Positions 46,301 to 55,472 of a DNA stretch of 64,000 bases are shown here, in pieces. Both the position numbers and the translations under genes were made by a program. The notes beneath the pieces are model-generated. The model saw only the letters and a program-made list of their open reading frames with translations, was not told the origin of the DNA and made no database searches. This DNA comes from Pseudozyma flocculosa PF-1 (taxonomy: Eukaryota > Basidiomycota > Ustilaginomycetes > Ustilaginales > Ustilaginaceae). Within the stretch, counting starts at the first letter, position 1; every line of letters starts with the position of its first letter. The DNA is taken from assembly GCF_000417875.1 (NCBI RefSeq), contig NW_006920876.1, positions 308,683 through 372,682 of the forward strand, given 5' to 3'.

Positions 46301-47340
46301 CTGATGGAGACCATCACCGATGCGGTGTCGATCCACTCTGTCAAGAAGGAGGCCTACGCCAGGCACACGGGCGACGAGAAGCTGTCCAACTATACCCTCT
46401 ACGACCACTTCCTCAACGTGAGTAGCATGCGCGCGGCAGGCCGTTGAGGCCGGTGCGAGCCGCTTGCTGACCATCGTCGCCAAGCCTCTCCATCTCTCCT
46501 CTTGCCCGCTGCTGCGGCACAAATCTCTCTGGCAGACCTACGGCGAGCCATCGTCGGCCAAGTTCAACAAGGCGCGGGACCGCTTCCTCGAGTCGCTGGC
46601 CGCCTACTCGATCATCTCGTACCTCTTGCAGATCAAGGACCGCCACAACGGCAACATCCTCATCGACGGCGAGGGCCATCTCATACGTGAGTCCACCGAA
46701 GTCTAGCCGAGGATCCTACGTGCGACGGGCGGCGCAGCTGACGGGCACGGTCGGCCTTGCATCTGTGTCTCGCGACGGCCCTCCTGGCTTTCCGCCTCAC
46801 AGACATCGACTTTGGCTTCATGCTGGGCATCTCGCCGGGAGGCGTCGGGTTCGAGGCTGCGCCGTTCAAGATGCCGCAAGAGTACATCGACATCCTGGGC
46901 GGCCTCGAGAGCCCCAAGTTTGAAGAGTTCAAGCAGCTGATGCGCTCGGGCTTCCGCGACGTGCGCAAGCACGCCGAGCGCATCATTATGCTGATCGAGC
47001 TCATGGCAAAAGGTGGGTTGGCGTCGAGGGCGTGGCAAGGGAGCCGAGCCATGGCTGCTGCTGCTGCTGCCGTCGTCGACGACTGAGAGTCCCTGGCTGA
47101 CACGAGCGAGCTCCTCGTATCCCTGCCTCCCTCGCCGCGTGCGGCGCCGACACAGACTCGAACCTGCCGTGCTTTACGCTGGGCGACCTGACGGCGGCCA
47201 ACCTGCGCGACCGCTTCCAGCTCGCGCTGAGCCAGAGCCAGTGCGACGAGTTCGTCGACCGGCTGATTCTCAGCTCGGCGGGGAGCGCCTTTACGCGGCT
47301 GTACGACATGTACCAGCGGCTGACCGAGGGTGTCCTCTAG
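43343..47340 (+). CDS. PIK1: Phosphatidylinositol 4-kinase Pik1 (type III beta)
   Basis: Four exons, 43343-46417, 46536-46686, 46803-47012 and 47156-47340, give 1,206 residues. The N-terminal lipid-kinase-unique helical region begins [23 protein letters not shown] and continues with [30 protein letters not shown] long Ser/acidic linker follows. The kinase domain starts near residue 900 ([21 protein letters not shown]). It contains the catalytic loop KDRHNGN (1059-1065, exon 2) and HIDFGF (1076-1081, across the exon 2-3 junction). Pik1 makes PI4P at the Golgi and in the nucleus, needed for secretion and cytokinesis; the yeast enzyme is activated by Frq1/NCS-1. Splice phases are consistent and introns are 116-143 nt. 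The start is the first ATG in frame with the conserved N terminus. Confidence 0.95.
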
Positions 47341-48309
47341 ACGACGGCCGCCCTCTCCGTCCGTCTGCCTTTCCCTTGCATCGTCATGCCCACTTTTGCA
47401 GCATCATGGATCCTCGCTCGTTGACCGCATCGCGGCGTTGCGTTTGGCGTCGCAGCGTCGCAGCGAGACGGGGGCGGACAGTGCTGGATCCGACCCGATG
47501 GCCGAATGGAAGGCTCGGGGCGGCTGTCTGCTTGCCTGGGTCGCTCTGCCGTCTAGCCTGGAGAAGGCGGCGAGGCCGATGCAACGGGATGCCAGCCAGG
47601 AGGAGGAGGCAGGGCGTCTTGCCGCATAAAAGACGACCAACGACGCCGCCGGCCCGAGCCTCGCAGCCAGCGCGCCTGCCTGTCTGCCCCCTTCCCTCAT
47701 CCCCTGGCATGGAAGATGATCATTTGGGTAGCTTGACGAGGGCGGCCCTGCCTTGGCTTGGCTTGATCTTCGGAACGAGCATCGGGTGGGTCGGTCAGGC
47801 TGGGCAAGGGCGAGGGAGGGGGGCCTGGGCGGCAGATCATGCCTCGTTTTATGCGTGCGTGCATGTCGTACGTACGTGCGTCTCCATCTGCTCTTGACGA
47901 CGTAGCGTACGTCTGCCTGTCTGTCTGTCTGTCGAGCCTCGGTGGCTGCCTTCACGGCACCGACAGACGATATCAGGGCGAAGCAAGCAAGCAAGGCTAT
48001 TCCAGATCTAGCGGAGCTGCCGCCATGTCGTTGGAGTAGAGGTGTCGGATCGAAGCAAGCCAAGACGCGGCGGCAAGGGCGGAGGACGAAGGATGACGAT
48101 GACGGCCTTGCCTGCCTTGGCCTGGCCTGGGCGAGCCTGGACCACGAGGAGCGGTCTCGGTTGGCCTGCCAGGCCGTCTGCCGGGTCGCTCGCTCGTCGC
48201 GGCGGCCTGAATTGGCAGGCAGGCGCGTCGTCGTCGACAAGGGAGCTCCGGCGACTTGACCCAGGCGAGGGGGCGGGCCACGGCCACAAGAGCATGCAGC
48301 AGCAGCTTA

Positions 48310-48341
<32 letters not shown>

Positions 48342-49592
48342 TCGTCGGGACCGCCGATACACGAGGCGGTGCTATCTCGCCGTTCGACCTAACCCTGCCT
48401 GCATATATCTGCTTTCCACCTGCCTCTCTGTCTGGTTGTGGTCAGGACACGAGGTCTGGACCTCGTCATCGTCGCTCATGACCGTAGCCTCCTTGATCTG
48501 GGCCCGAGACAAAGGAAGAGGCGAGCGCGGACCTCTGTCACCTTGAGCTTCCTTCTCTCGAGCGCGGGCCGGCTTTGAAGCACCCCCACCTTGGTCCAAG
48601 GAAAGGCGGGACCGCTTCGATCCGATCCGATCCTCCCAGCCTGAGCTGGCTCCCTTCTTGTGCATCGCAGCAAGCAACGTCTTTCTCGTGCAGCTGGCCC
48701 CGTTCGGGCCGTCTCGATTCAACTCTATCGTCTTGGTGCGGGTCGACGAGCAACTGCTCAAACACATGCATGTACAGCCAGCAAGGTAACCTCGCTCGTA
48801 GGCGATGGACGGTGGGGCAACGGCGGGTTGAGATCTGGTCGGAGAGGGACCGCAAGCCCTGGGCCGTCCTGACTAGCCAGCCAAGGCAAGGCAGGCAGGC
48901 GAGGAACAAAACAGCTGCCAATTTTGGCCCACCTGGCCTGCCCAAGTTGGCTGGCTGGCTGGCTGGCTGCTCGCTCGCGATGGGTGGTTTTCAATGACCC
49001 ACCTGATTTGCCTGCCGCTGGCTCGCTTGGCGAGGGCCGAAGTACGTTGGCCGGGCCAGGCAGGCCTCCCTGGCTGGCTGGCTGGCTGGTAAGTTACCGT
49101 GCCGTTCCTTGTCTGGCCCGCCCGTGCTTTCTTCTCCCTGCCTGCCTGTCGTCACCGTGGCAACGGGCCCCTTGGCCTGCTTCTTGCCGGCCAACCACCA
49201 CCGTAACATCACCGCCACCACCACCACCATCACCACCACCACCATCATCATCCCCGGCTTCCGACCGCCCCTTCTTCGATATCCTATACCATCGCCGCTG
49301 CCACCGCCGCCGTTGTTCGAGCGCTCCTCGTCCCGTCTCTGACTGCGACGCCGCCGCTGCTCCACATTCTTTCGCCAGTGTCTCGTTTTCACCGCCCGAT
49401 CCCTCGCTGCGCTTCCACCTAAGAGGGCATCGGCAGCTCGCAGAATATCGCCTGCTCCGCCTCCAGAGCCATCGCTCGATCAATCTCTCCGCCAAAGAGA
49501 TCAACTCGTGCGCCTTCGCCGCGCCGCCCTGTTCGACCCGACAAAGCACCGCAGCCCCTATTCGACATCGCCACATCGCGTCTGATAGCTCT
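47341..49592. other. Intergenic region, no supportable gene
   Basis: 2.25 kb with many GGCT/CCTGG words. It contains CTGT repeats near 47905-47930, a GTCGCC tandem at 48313-48348 and GGCT tandems at 48949-48969 and 49071-49089. ORFs in several frames lack recognisable features. The right end is probably the 5' leader of the surface-protein gene. Confidence 0.5.
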
Positions 49593-51656
49593 ATGTCAAG
49601 GCCTCGCCGAAGCACTGGCTTGCTGGTTGGTGCGGCCGCCCTGATCGCCTTCGCCGGCGCCGGCCCCAGCGGCAGCAGGGCCGCCGGGATCGAAGTCAGC
49701 ACATCCTTCAGCCAAGTCTGCACCCCACTCAACATCTCCTGGACGCCAGACGACAACGCCTACCCCTACACGGTCTGGGTCTCTGGCATCCGTGGAGCTG
49801 CAGATACCTTCCGGATCGAGGGCGACTTCCAGTTCAAATCCAAACAGCTCACGTTTCAGTACGTCGTGCCGCCGCCGACCATCGGCTTCCAGAGCTACAT
49901 CGTCGCCGTCGCCGACAGCAAGGGCAATGGCAACAGCAGTGAGTGCCGTCCTCACCCTGTTCGACCCGCTCCTCCGACCCGAGCTTCCCCGCCGGCTGAC
50001 CCGCCCACTCGTCATACTCCTCCTCGACGTCTGTGCGACCATAGCTCGACCGCTGACCGTCAATGTGCCGAACGGCGCCAATGTCAATGCCTGCAACCCT
50101 TTTACCTCGACGCCCGCGTGGCTCTGGGCCGGCGACCCGCAGAACCAGGGCGCGCAGATGGAGCAGTGCGGGACCGTGCGTTTCTACAACATCGACCAGC
50201 GCGGCACCGCCCCCTTCACCATCACCGTGAGTACCTCCCTATTCCGCTTCCGTCGACTCGATCGTCGAGGCCAGGCGAGCCGGTCCGCTGAAACGAATAC
50301 CGTCGCGCCCTTGCACCTTTGCAGTGGATCCCCATCAAGGGCAACCCCATCACCGTCAACGTGCCCAAGTCGGCGACGCTCAACACGTCGGCATTCATCT
50401 ACGAGACCAAGGTACCCTTCCCCGTCGACACGCAGTTCCAGGTGGTGCTGGGCGATGCCACCGGCGGCGCCAGCGGCGGAGGATCCGAGCTCTACACGAC
50501 CGCCTTCTCGATGGACCAGGACTGCCTCGAGGCGGGCTACAAGCTCCCCGGAAAGAACAGCACCTACGCGCTGCCGCCTTCGTTCAACCTGCAGTCCTTC
50601 CGTGCCCTGCCAGGCGCGATCAACGGCCCGACTTCCGATTCGGGAAGCAGTTCCAACGGCAACGGCAACGGCAGCAGCGGTAGCGGCGGAGGTGGCGGTG
50701 GCGGCGGCAGCAACGTGGGCGCCATCGCCGGAGGCGCCATCGGAGGCGCCATTGCTCTCGTCATCGTCATCGGCTGCCTTATCGCCTTCCTCCTCTACAA
50801 GCGGCGGCAAAAGAGGCGAAAGGAGGATGCGCGCAAGGAGGAGGTCCACTTTGTCGACCTCGACGGCGACGAGGACGCCGCCAGCGGCTCAGAGGGGCCT
50901 GGCGCGGCGGCAAGGCGACGCTCTAGGATCGTCCAGAGCAACCGGGAGTCTGGTATCCAGCAGACCTACTCTGTCTCGCCGTTCACCTACCAGCCTTCGG
51001 CTCCCGATGTCCAGCCGGGTCACGAGCTGGCGGATCGCACCAGCCGACACAGCAGCTACGGCGGCGCAGCGGCCATGGGCGCATCCGGCACCGCGACGCC
51101 CTCATCGCCCATGCAGCCGGCCGACGGAGCGCAGTACAACGATATGCTGGCCGCGGCGGGCATGGCGCGGGTGCCTAGCTCGAACCACAGCGGCGCTGGC
51201 GGCCGGCCGACGTCGTCGCACTCGTTTGGCTCCAACCATGGCCTGCTGTCCAGCCCGACGGCGTCCTCGCCGCAGCTCGTCAGCCCCGTGGCGCCGTTTG
51301 CGTTCGCAGATCGACACCGGTCCAACTCGCACGGCTCGACGGGCGCGTACAGGCTGCGGACAACCAACGACGACTTGCCGCCCGCGCACGATGGCGAGGG
51401 GCTGGCGATGGGCCATGCCTCGGGCTCGGCGTCGCGGCAGGCGGGCCCTCTGCCCAACAAGGCGCCGCTTCCTGGCGACGAGGAGACGAGGCAGTCGCAG
51501 AATGCCCGCCGGGTGCTGATGCACTCGGATGGTGGGCCGCTCCCGCAGCCCGAGAGCGACGACGACGACGCGGTCGAAGAGCTTCCACCCCAGTATGGCG
51601 GGTGGACCTCGACGAGCGGTGGCGGTGGCGGTGCCGCTCCGCCTCCGCTTCCGTGA
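49593..51656 (+). CDS. Single-pass surface glycoprotein, unknown function
   Basis: Three exons, 49593-49938, 50045-50226 and 50325-51656, encode 619 residues. A signal peptide (about 1-31) precedes an extracellular part of about 270 residues with sequence resembling beta-sandwich modules. Two related stretches (PLTVNVPNGANVNA and PITVNVPKSATLNT) suggest an internal duplication. A Ser/Asn/Gly-rich linker leads to one membrane helix (GAIAGGAIGGAIALVIVIGCLIAFLLYKRRQKRR). The cytoplasmic tail of about 240 residues starts basic and is then Ser/Ala/Pro-rich and disordered. This layout is common in fungal wall-stress sensors (Wsc/Mid2-like) and similar basidiomycete membrane proteins, but no WSC or other named domain is seen. 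A sensor or adhesin role is inference. Splice phases 1 and 0 fit on both sides. Confidence 0.82.
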
Positions 51657-52322
51657 TCGCCGCTTGCTCGATCTTCAGCATTGCACTTCCATTCTCCGGC
51701 ATCTCAAGTCTTCATTCTCTCCGACGATGTTCCTGCACCATCCCTGACCCAACTGCTGGGGTCTTTCGCCTGCCTGCGCCGTCGTCGAGCAGGAGCGGAA
51801 TCGGCCGGCGGGCCCGCCACTGTGCTTTCGACAGCATGACCCCCCAGCTTCTGACCTTCTCTTTGCACGTGTTACCACTGTCCCAACGTCGCCTCGCGTC
51901 GAGCGCCGGTACGCTCTCGTCCTGGCTCGACGACGAGGCCACACCCACCATCCTAGCATATCCCACTCGCTCTCGTTTTGCCCTGCGCATCTGCTCATCA
52001 GCACGCCTTTCCCTTCATTCTGTCGAGCTTCTCTTCCCCTGCATATCCCCTGTGCCGAATGAACATAGACTTGCAGCCCTCTTGTCTCTGCTCTCCATCA
52101 GATTGAGGGCGAGTGGGTTCCTCTTTGAGCACACGGGCAGAGCTGGAGCTGAAGGTGTGAAGCGATGAGCGGTGATGGGCATTTCGAAGCAGGCACGGTA
52201 CAAGCAGAGCGGGAGTTGGATTGAGGCGGATCGATCACTGCCTGAAGTCGTAGACCTAGTCCAGTCACCGCGAGGGGGGGGGGGGGGGGGGAGAGAGAGA
52301 CGACGACGACGACGACGAGAGA
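51657..52322. other. 3' region of surface-protein gene up to the assembly gap
   Basis: No gene was recognised, and the missing 3' part of the TMEM14 gene was searched for here without success. It ends in G18 (52274-52291), a short AG run and a CGA repeat, a low-complexity stretch that probably caused the assembly break. Confidence 0.55.
52274..52300 (+). repeat. G18 homopolymer with adjoining AG repeat
   Basis: Eighteen G followed by an AG run and then CGA units, immediately left of the assembly gap. Confidence 0.9.
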
Positions 52323-52458
52323 NNNNNNNNNNNNNNNNNNNNNNNNNNNNNNNNNNNNNNNNNNNNNNNNNNNNNNNNNNNNNNNNNNNNNNNNNNNNNN
52401 NNNNNNNNNNNNNNNNNNNNNNNNNNNNNNNNNNNNNNNNNNNNNNNNNNNNNNNNNN
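52323..52458. other. Assembly gap (136 N)
   Basis: A run of undetermined bases. The true length is unknown. It probably hides the downstream exon or exons of the TMEM14-family gene. Confidence 0.99.
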
Positions 52459-52508
52459 AGTGTCGCGGAGGCAACGGGAGATTATCAGCAAGGGGCAAGG
52501 AAGCTTAC

Positions 52509-52625
52509 GAGTGCGCCGACGCCGACACCGGCAATGAGCGAGGGGATGGAGCGGGTCTTTGCGAACCCGATCAGACCGCCTACGCCGCAGAGGCCGGACA
52601 TGGTGAATGCGATGTGCTCAGACAT
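52509..52625 (-). CDS. TMEM14-family small membrane protein, 3' part lost in gap
   Basis: The first exon encodes 39 residues starting MSEHIAFTMSGLCGVGGLIG, with FAKTRSIPSLIAGVGVGAL after it. This matches the N terminus of the TMEM14/UPF0136 family (about 100 residues, three or four helices, mitochondrial or organellar membranes; linked to haem or lipid transport in other eukaryotes). A GTAAGC donor follows at 52508-52503 in phase 0. The remaining residues, which should include two further helices, are not found between the surface-protein gene and this exon. They must lie in or just next to the N gap. The exon is clear; the gene model is incomplete. Confidence 0.8.
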
Positions 52626-53450
52626 GGTCGTGTGTTGGTGTGACTGTGGCAGTGGCAGTGGGTGGGTGTTGGCGGTGATGGTGATGGTGTCAGTGCAGAG
52701 ACAGGAAGAGCGAGCGAGGTGGAGGAGGAAAGGACGAGGTCGAGAAGCCAAAGACGCCGCTCCGTGGCCGCCCCCAAACCGGTACCGGGGCCGGGACCGG
52801 GGCCGGAGCCGAGCAGGGGGGGCCAAAGGTGAGCCATGCATGGACCAGCTCCTTCGTCGTTCACCGGTGGGCCCCTCCCCGCCGCGCCTGGAAGAAAGCG
52901 ACCGGGGCGGCGGGGGGGGGCGAAAATCGGGCGCAGCCAACAGCAGAGCGACAGCGTGGCCTGCTGGCCTGCCTGTTGGCGGGCCTCTGCAGACCAACGG
53001 CGGCCAGGCCCTTCTTGTTGCCAGGCGGGCCCAGGCACACGCCGGAAAGCCGTCTGGTCAGGCCAGGCCAGGTCGAGGCCAGGTTCAGGCTGGAGCCAGA
53101 GCAACGTAACGCCGTCCGCCCGCCCACTGCGCCCAGCCCAGAGGCAGCTAGGTCCTGCTCTGGTCAGCCAACGAAGCCTTGTCTCGTGGTGTGCGTGCGT
53201 TCGAGGGCCGACCTTTGCCAGACCGCATTCGCCGGGCGGTGGGGCCAGGCTGACCTTTCCTTCTCGGGTCGGCCCGCCGCCGAGCCAAGCAACGCTCCTC
53301 CGTTCGTACCCTTTCCCTCTGCCCTCGTCCCTCTCCCCATATCCGTCCCTCCTTATCGCCACCACCCTCGCATTGTCGCCAAGACCTCGCCGCACAGCCT
53401 CCGCCACCACCACCACCTTAGACTCCGTCGCCGTCGTCCGAATCGTCGCA
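52626..53450. other. Divergent promoter region, TMEM14-like gene and BFR1
   Basis: 825 bp between two divergent ATGs. The BFR1 frame is open upstream to 52836, but that part lacks coding character. It holds GGGGCCGG-rich words near 52785-52810. Confidence 0.55.
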
Positions 53451-55238
53451 ATGGCCACCACTGAAGCTGCTGCTGCTGCTGCCCCCGCCGCCCCGGCCAC
53501 CGAGGCCAACGGCTCCAAGCCCCAGCACCAGCGACCCCCGCCCAACCCCGACGCCGTAGAGATTGTCAAGCAGTCCGGCGGAAAGCCCGACGCCGCCGAC
53601 AACACTGCAAAGCTCGACGCCATCAGCAAGCAGATTGAAAAGGTCCAGAAGGAGCTCGTGAGTTCGTCGCTGCTGATGGCCGTCCCCGCCCTGCCCTGCC
53701 CTGCCCTGCCCCTGCCGGCTGTCGCGTTGCGTTGCGTCGCGTGCGCTGGACCTGACCATCGTCCCATGCTCCTGCTCCATGCTTCACACCCTGTCTTCTG
53801 CTTGCTTGCCTCTTGTGACGCCCCGCAGAACCAGGTCCGATCGCTCCTCTCGGGCGCCGGCCCTTCCAAGGACTCGCCCGCCGGACAGCGCCGTGCCCAG
53901 CTGCGCAGCGAGCTCGACGAGCTGAGGAACAAGCAGGCCGGCAACAAGGGATCCCGCGGCAAGGTGCTCGACGACCTCCGCGCCCTCCAGGATGGCATCG
54001 CCAAGAAGGTCAAGGACCTCCAGGCCGCGAAGTCCAAGGCTCCCTACAAGACGGTCGAAGACGTCGACGACCGCATCCGACGCCTCGACCAGCAGGTCGA
54101 GGCCGGCAGCATGAAGCTCGTCGACGAGAAAAAGGCGCTCGCCGAAATCTCGCAGCTGAAAAAGGGCCGCCGCAACGTCGAGGCGCTCGCCTCGCAGCAG
54201 GCGTCGATCGACTCGGACCGCGCCAAGGTCGACCAGCTCAAGGCGACGCTCGACGACCCAGAGAGCAAGGCGCTCAACAAGCGCTACGACGAGATCAAGG
54301 CCGAGCTCGACGAGATCCAGAAGGAGCAGGAGAAGCAGTCGGGATCGCGCGGAAAGCTCCTCGACCAGCGCACCGCCCTCTCGGCGCAGCTCGACGACCT
54401 CTTCCAGCAGCGCCGCGACCGCCAGGCCGCCTTCCGCGCCGCCAACGACCACTTCTACCAGAAGCTCAACGCCGAGCGCGAGCGGAGGATGGAGAAGCAG
54501 CGCGCCGAGAGGCAGGCCGCCGAGGAGGCCAAGCGCAAGGAGATTGAGCAGCAGATGCGCGAGGACGCCGCGCTGCCCGCCTTTGCAAAGGAGATTGAGG
54601 ACTGCGACGTGCTCATCAACTACTTTAGCTCAAAGGCCGGCGCCAACGCCGCCAAGGCCGAGTCGGCCAAGGCGGACCAGGCCGCCGCCGCCGCCGCCGC
54701 CACTTCGAACCCCGTCGGCGGCAAGGCGCTCAACATCCGCCAGGTCAACGCCGACGACATGGTGCCCAAGGGAGCCGTTCTCAAGAAGAAAGACGACGAG
54801 GCCGAGTCGTACTTTGTCGGCAGCGGGTCCAAGTCGAAGAAGAACAAGAAGCAGAACAAGCGCGGCACGCCCCTCAACCTGGGCGGAACCGACGAAAACA
54901 ACGGCAGCACCACCAACGGCGCGGCGGCATCACCGTCGTCGGCGGGGGCAGCGGCGACGGCAGGCGGAGCGCTGCACGTGCCGCTCGGCACCCTCTCTGC
55001 GCTCCTTAGCCTCTCGATCCCGCCGCCGGCCAACGCGGCCGACGTGGGCCGCGTCGTCGAGAACCTCAAGCTCAAGCGCGAGTACTTTGTCTCGAACCAG
55101 CAGCGCGTCACGCGCGAAAACATTGAAAAGGTCGAGCGCATCCTGGCAAAGTCGAGCATCAAGGACCAGCCCGCCGCCGGCGCTGCAGGCGACAGCGTCG
55201 AGGAAAAGGACAAGACGGCCGACGCCGTCGAGGCCTAG
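53451..55238 (+). CDS. BFR1: Bfr1-like mRNP/nuclear segregation protein
   Basis: Two exons, 53451-53657 and 53829-55238, encode 538 residues. After an Ala/Pro-rich start, nearly the whole protein to about residue 400 is charged coiled coil (KQIEKVQKEL, then RAQLRSELDELRNKQ, VEDVDDRIRRLDQQVEAGSM, LVDEKKALAEISQLKKGRR). This is the hallmark of Bfr1, a polysome- and ER-associated RNA-binding protein first found as a suppressor of brefeldin A sensitivity and needed for normal ploidy. A second conserved block precedes a Lys-rich and Ala-rich C terminus. The intron (53658-53828) has GTGAGT and CAG but is 171 nt, divisible by three and free of stops, so an unspliced message would stay in frame. It converges on the GH2 gene 234 bp downstream. 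Confidence 0.9.
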   Translation: MATTEAAAAAAPAAPATEANGSKPQHQRPPPNPDAVEIVKQSGGKPDAADNTAKLDAISKQIEKVQKELVSSSLLMAVPALPCPALPLPAVALRCVACAGPDHRPMLLLHASHPVFCLLASCDAPQNQVRSLLSGAGPSKDSPAGQRRAQLRSELDELRNKQAGNKGSRGKVLDDLRALQDGIAKKVKDLQAAKSKAPYKTVEDVDDRIRRLDQQVEAGSMKLVDEKKALAEISQLKKGRRNVEALASQQASIDSDRAKVDQLKATLDDPESKALNKRYDEIKAELDEIQKEQEKQSGSRGKLLDQRTALSAQLDDLFQQRRDRQAAFRAANDHFYQKLNAERERRMEKQRAERQAAEEAKRKEIEQQMREDAALPAFAKEIEDCDVLINYFSSKAGANAAKAESAKADQAAAAAAATSNPVGGKALNIRQVNADDMVPKGAVLKKKDDEAESYFVGSGSKSKKNKKQNKRGTPLNLGGTDENNGSTTNGAAASPSSAGAAATAGGALHVPLGTLSALLSLSIPPPANAADVGRVVENLKLKREYFVSNQQRVTRENIEKVERILAKSSIKDQPAAGAAGDSVEEKDKTADAVEA

Positions 55239-55472
55239 ACGCGCGCAGCGACGCTGCCACCTACCCCTCGTCCACTCTGCCGATCCTCTCTCCCTCCCTC
55301 CAAGATAACGGGCGCATCCATATCTCCCCCTGCGGCCTCTGCACAGTTTCGCTTGTCTATAAACGCCGTATCGACGCCAATCCCACCTTCGTTTTGTCTC
55401 GCTCCCGCCCCCGTCGCATCTGAACCCACCTAGGGACGAGAGGGCTGGCAGGGACCCGACCCGACCCAGCGC

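Noticed and set aside
47404..48240. Minus-strand ORF of 278 codons downstream of PIK1
   Set aside because: Arg/Ser/Pro-rich translation of GC-rich spacer DNA, no features, and overlapping ORFs in other frames.
51657..52322. Search for the missing TMEM14 exon left of the gap
   Set aside because: No frame on the minus strand matches the second and third helices of the family.
52836..53450. Upstream in-frame extension of BFR1 (205 codons)
   Set aside because: It has no conserved sequence and a pyrimidine-rich leader precedes 53451. The ATG at 53451 follows a typical leader and gives the usual start.
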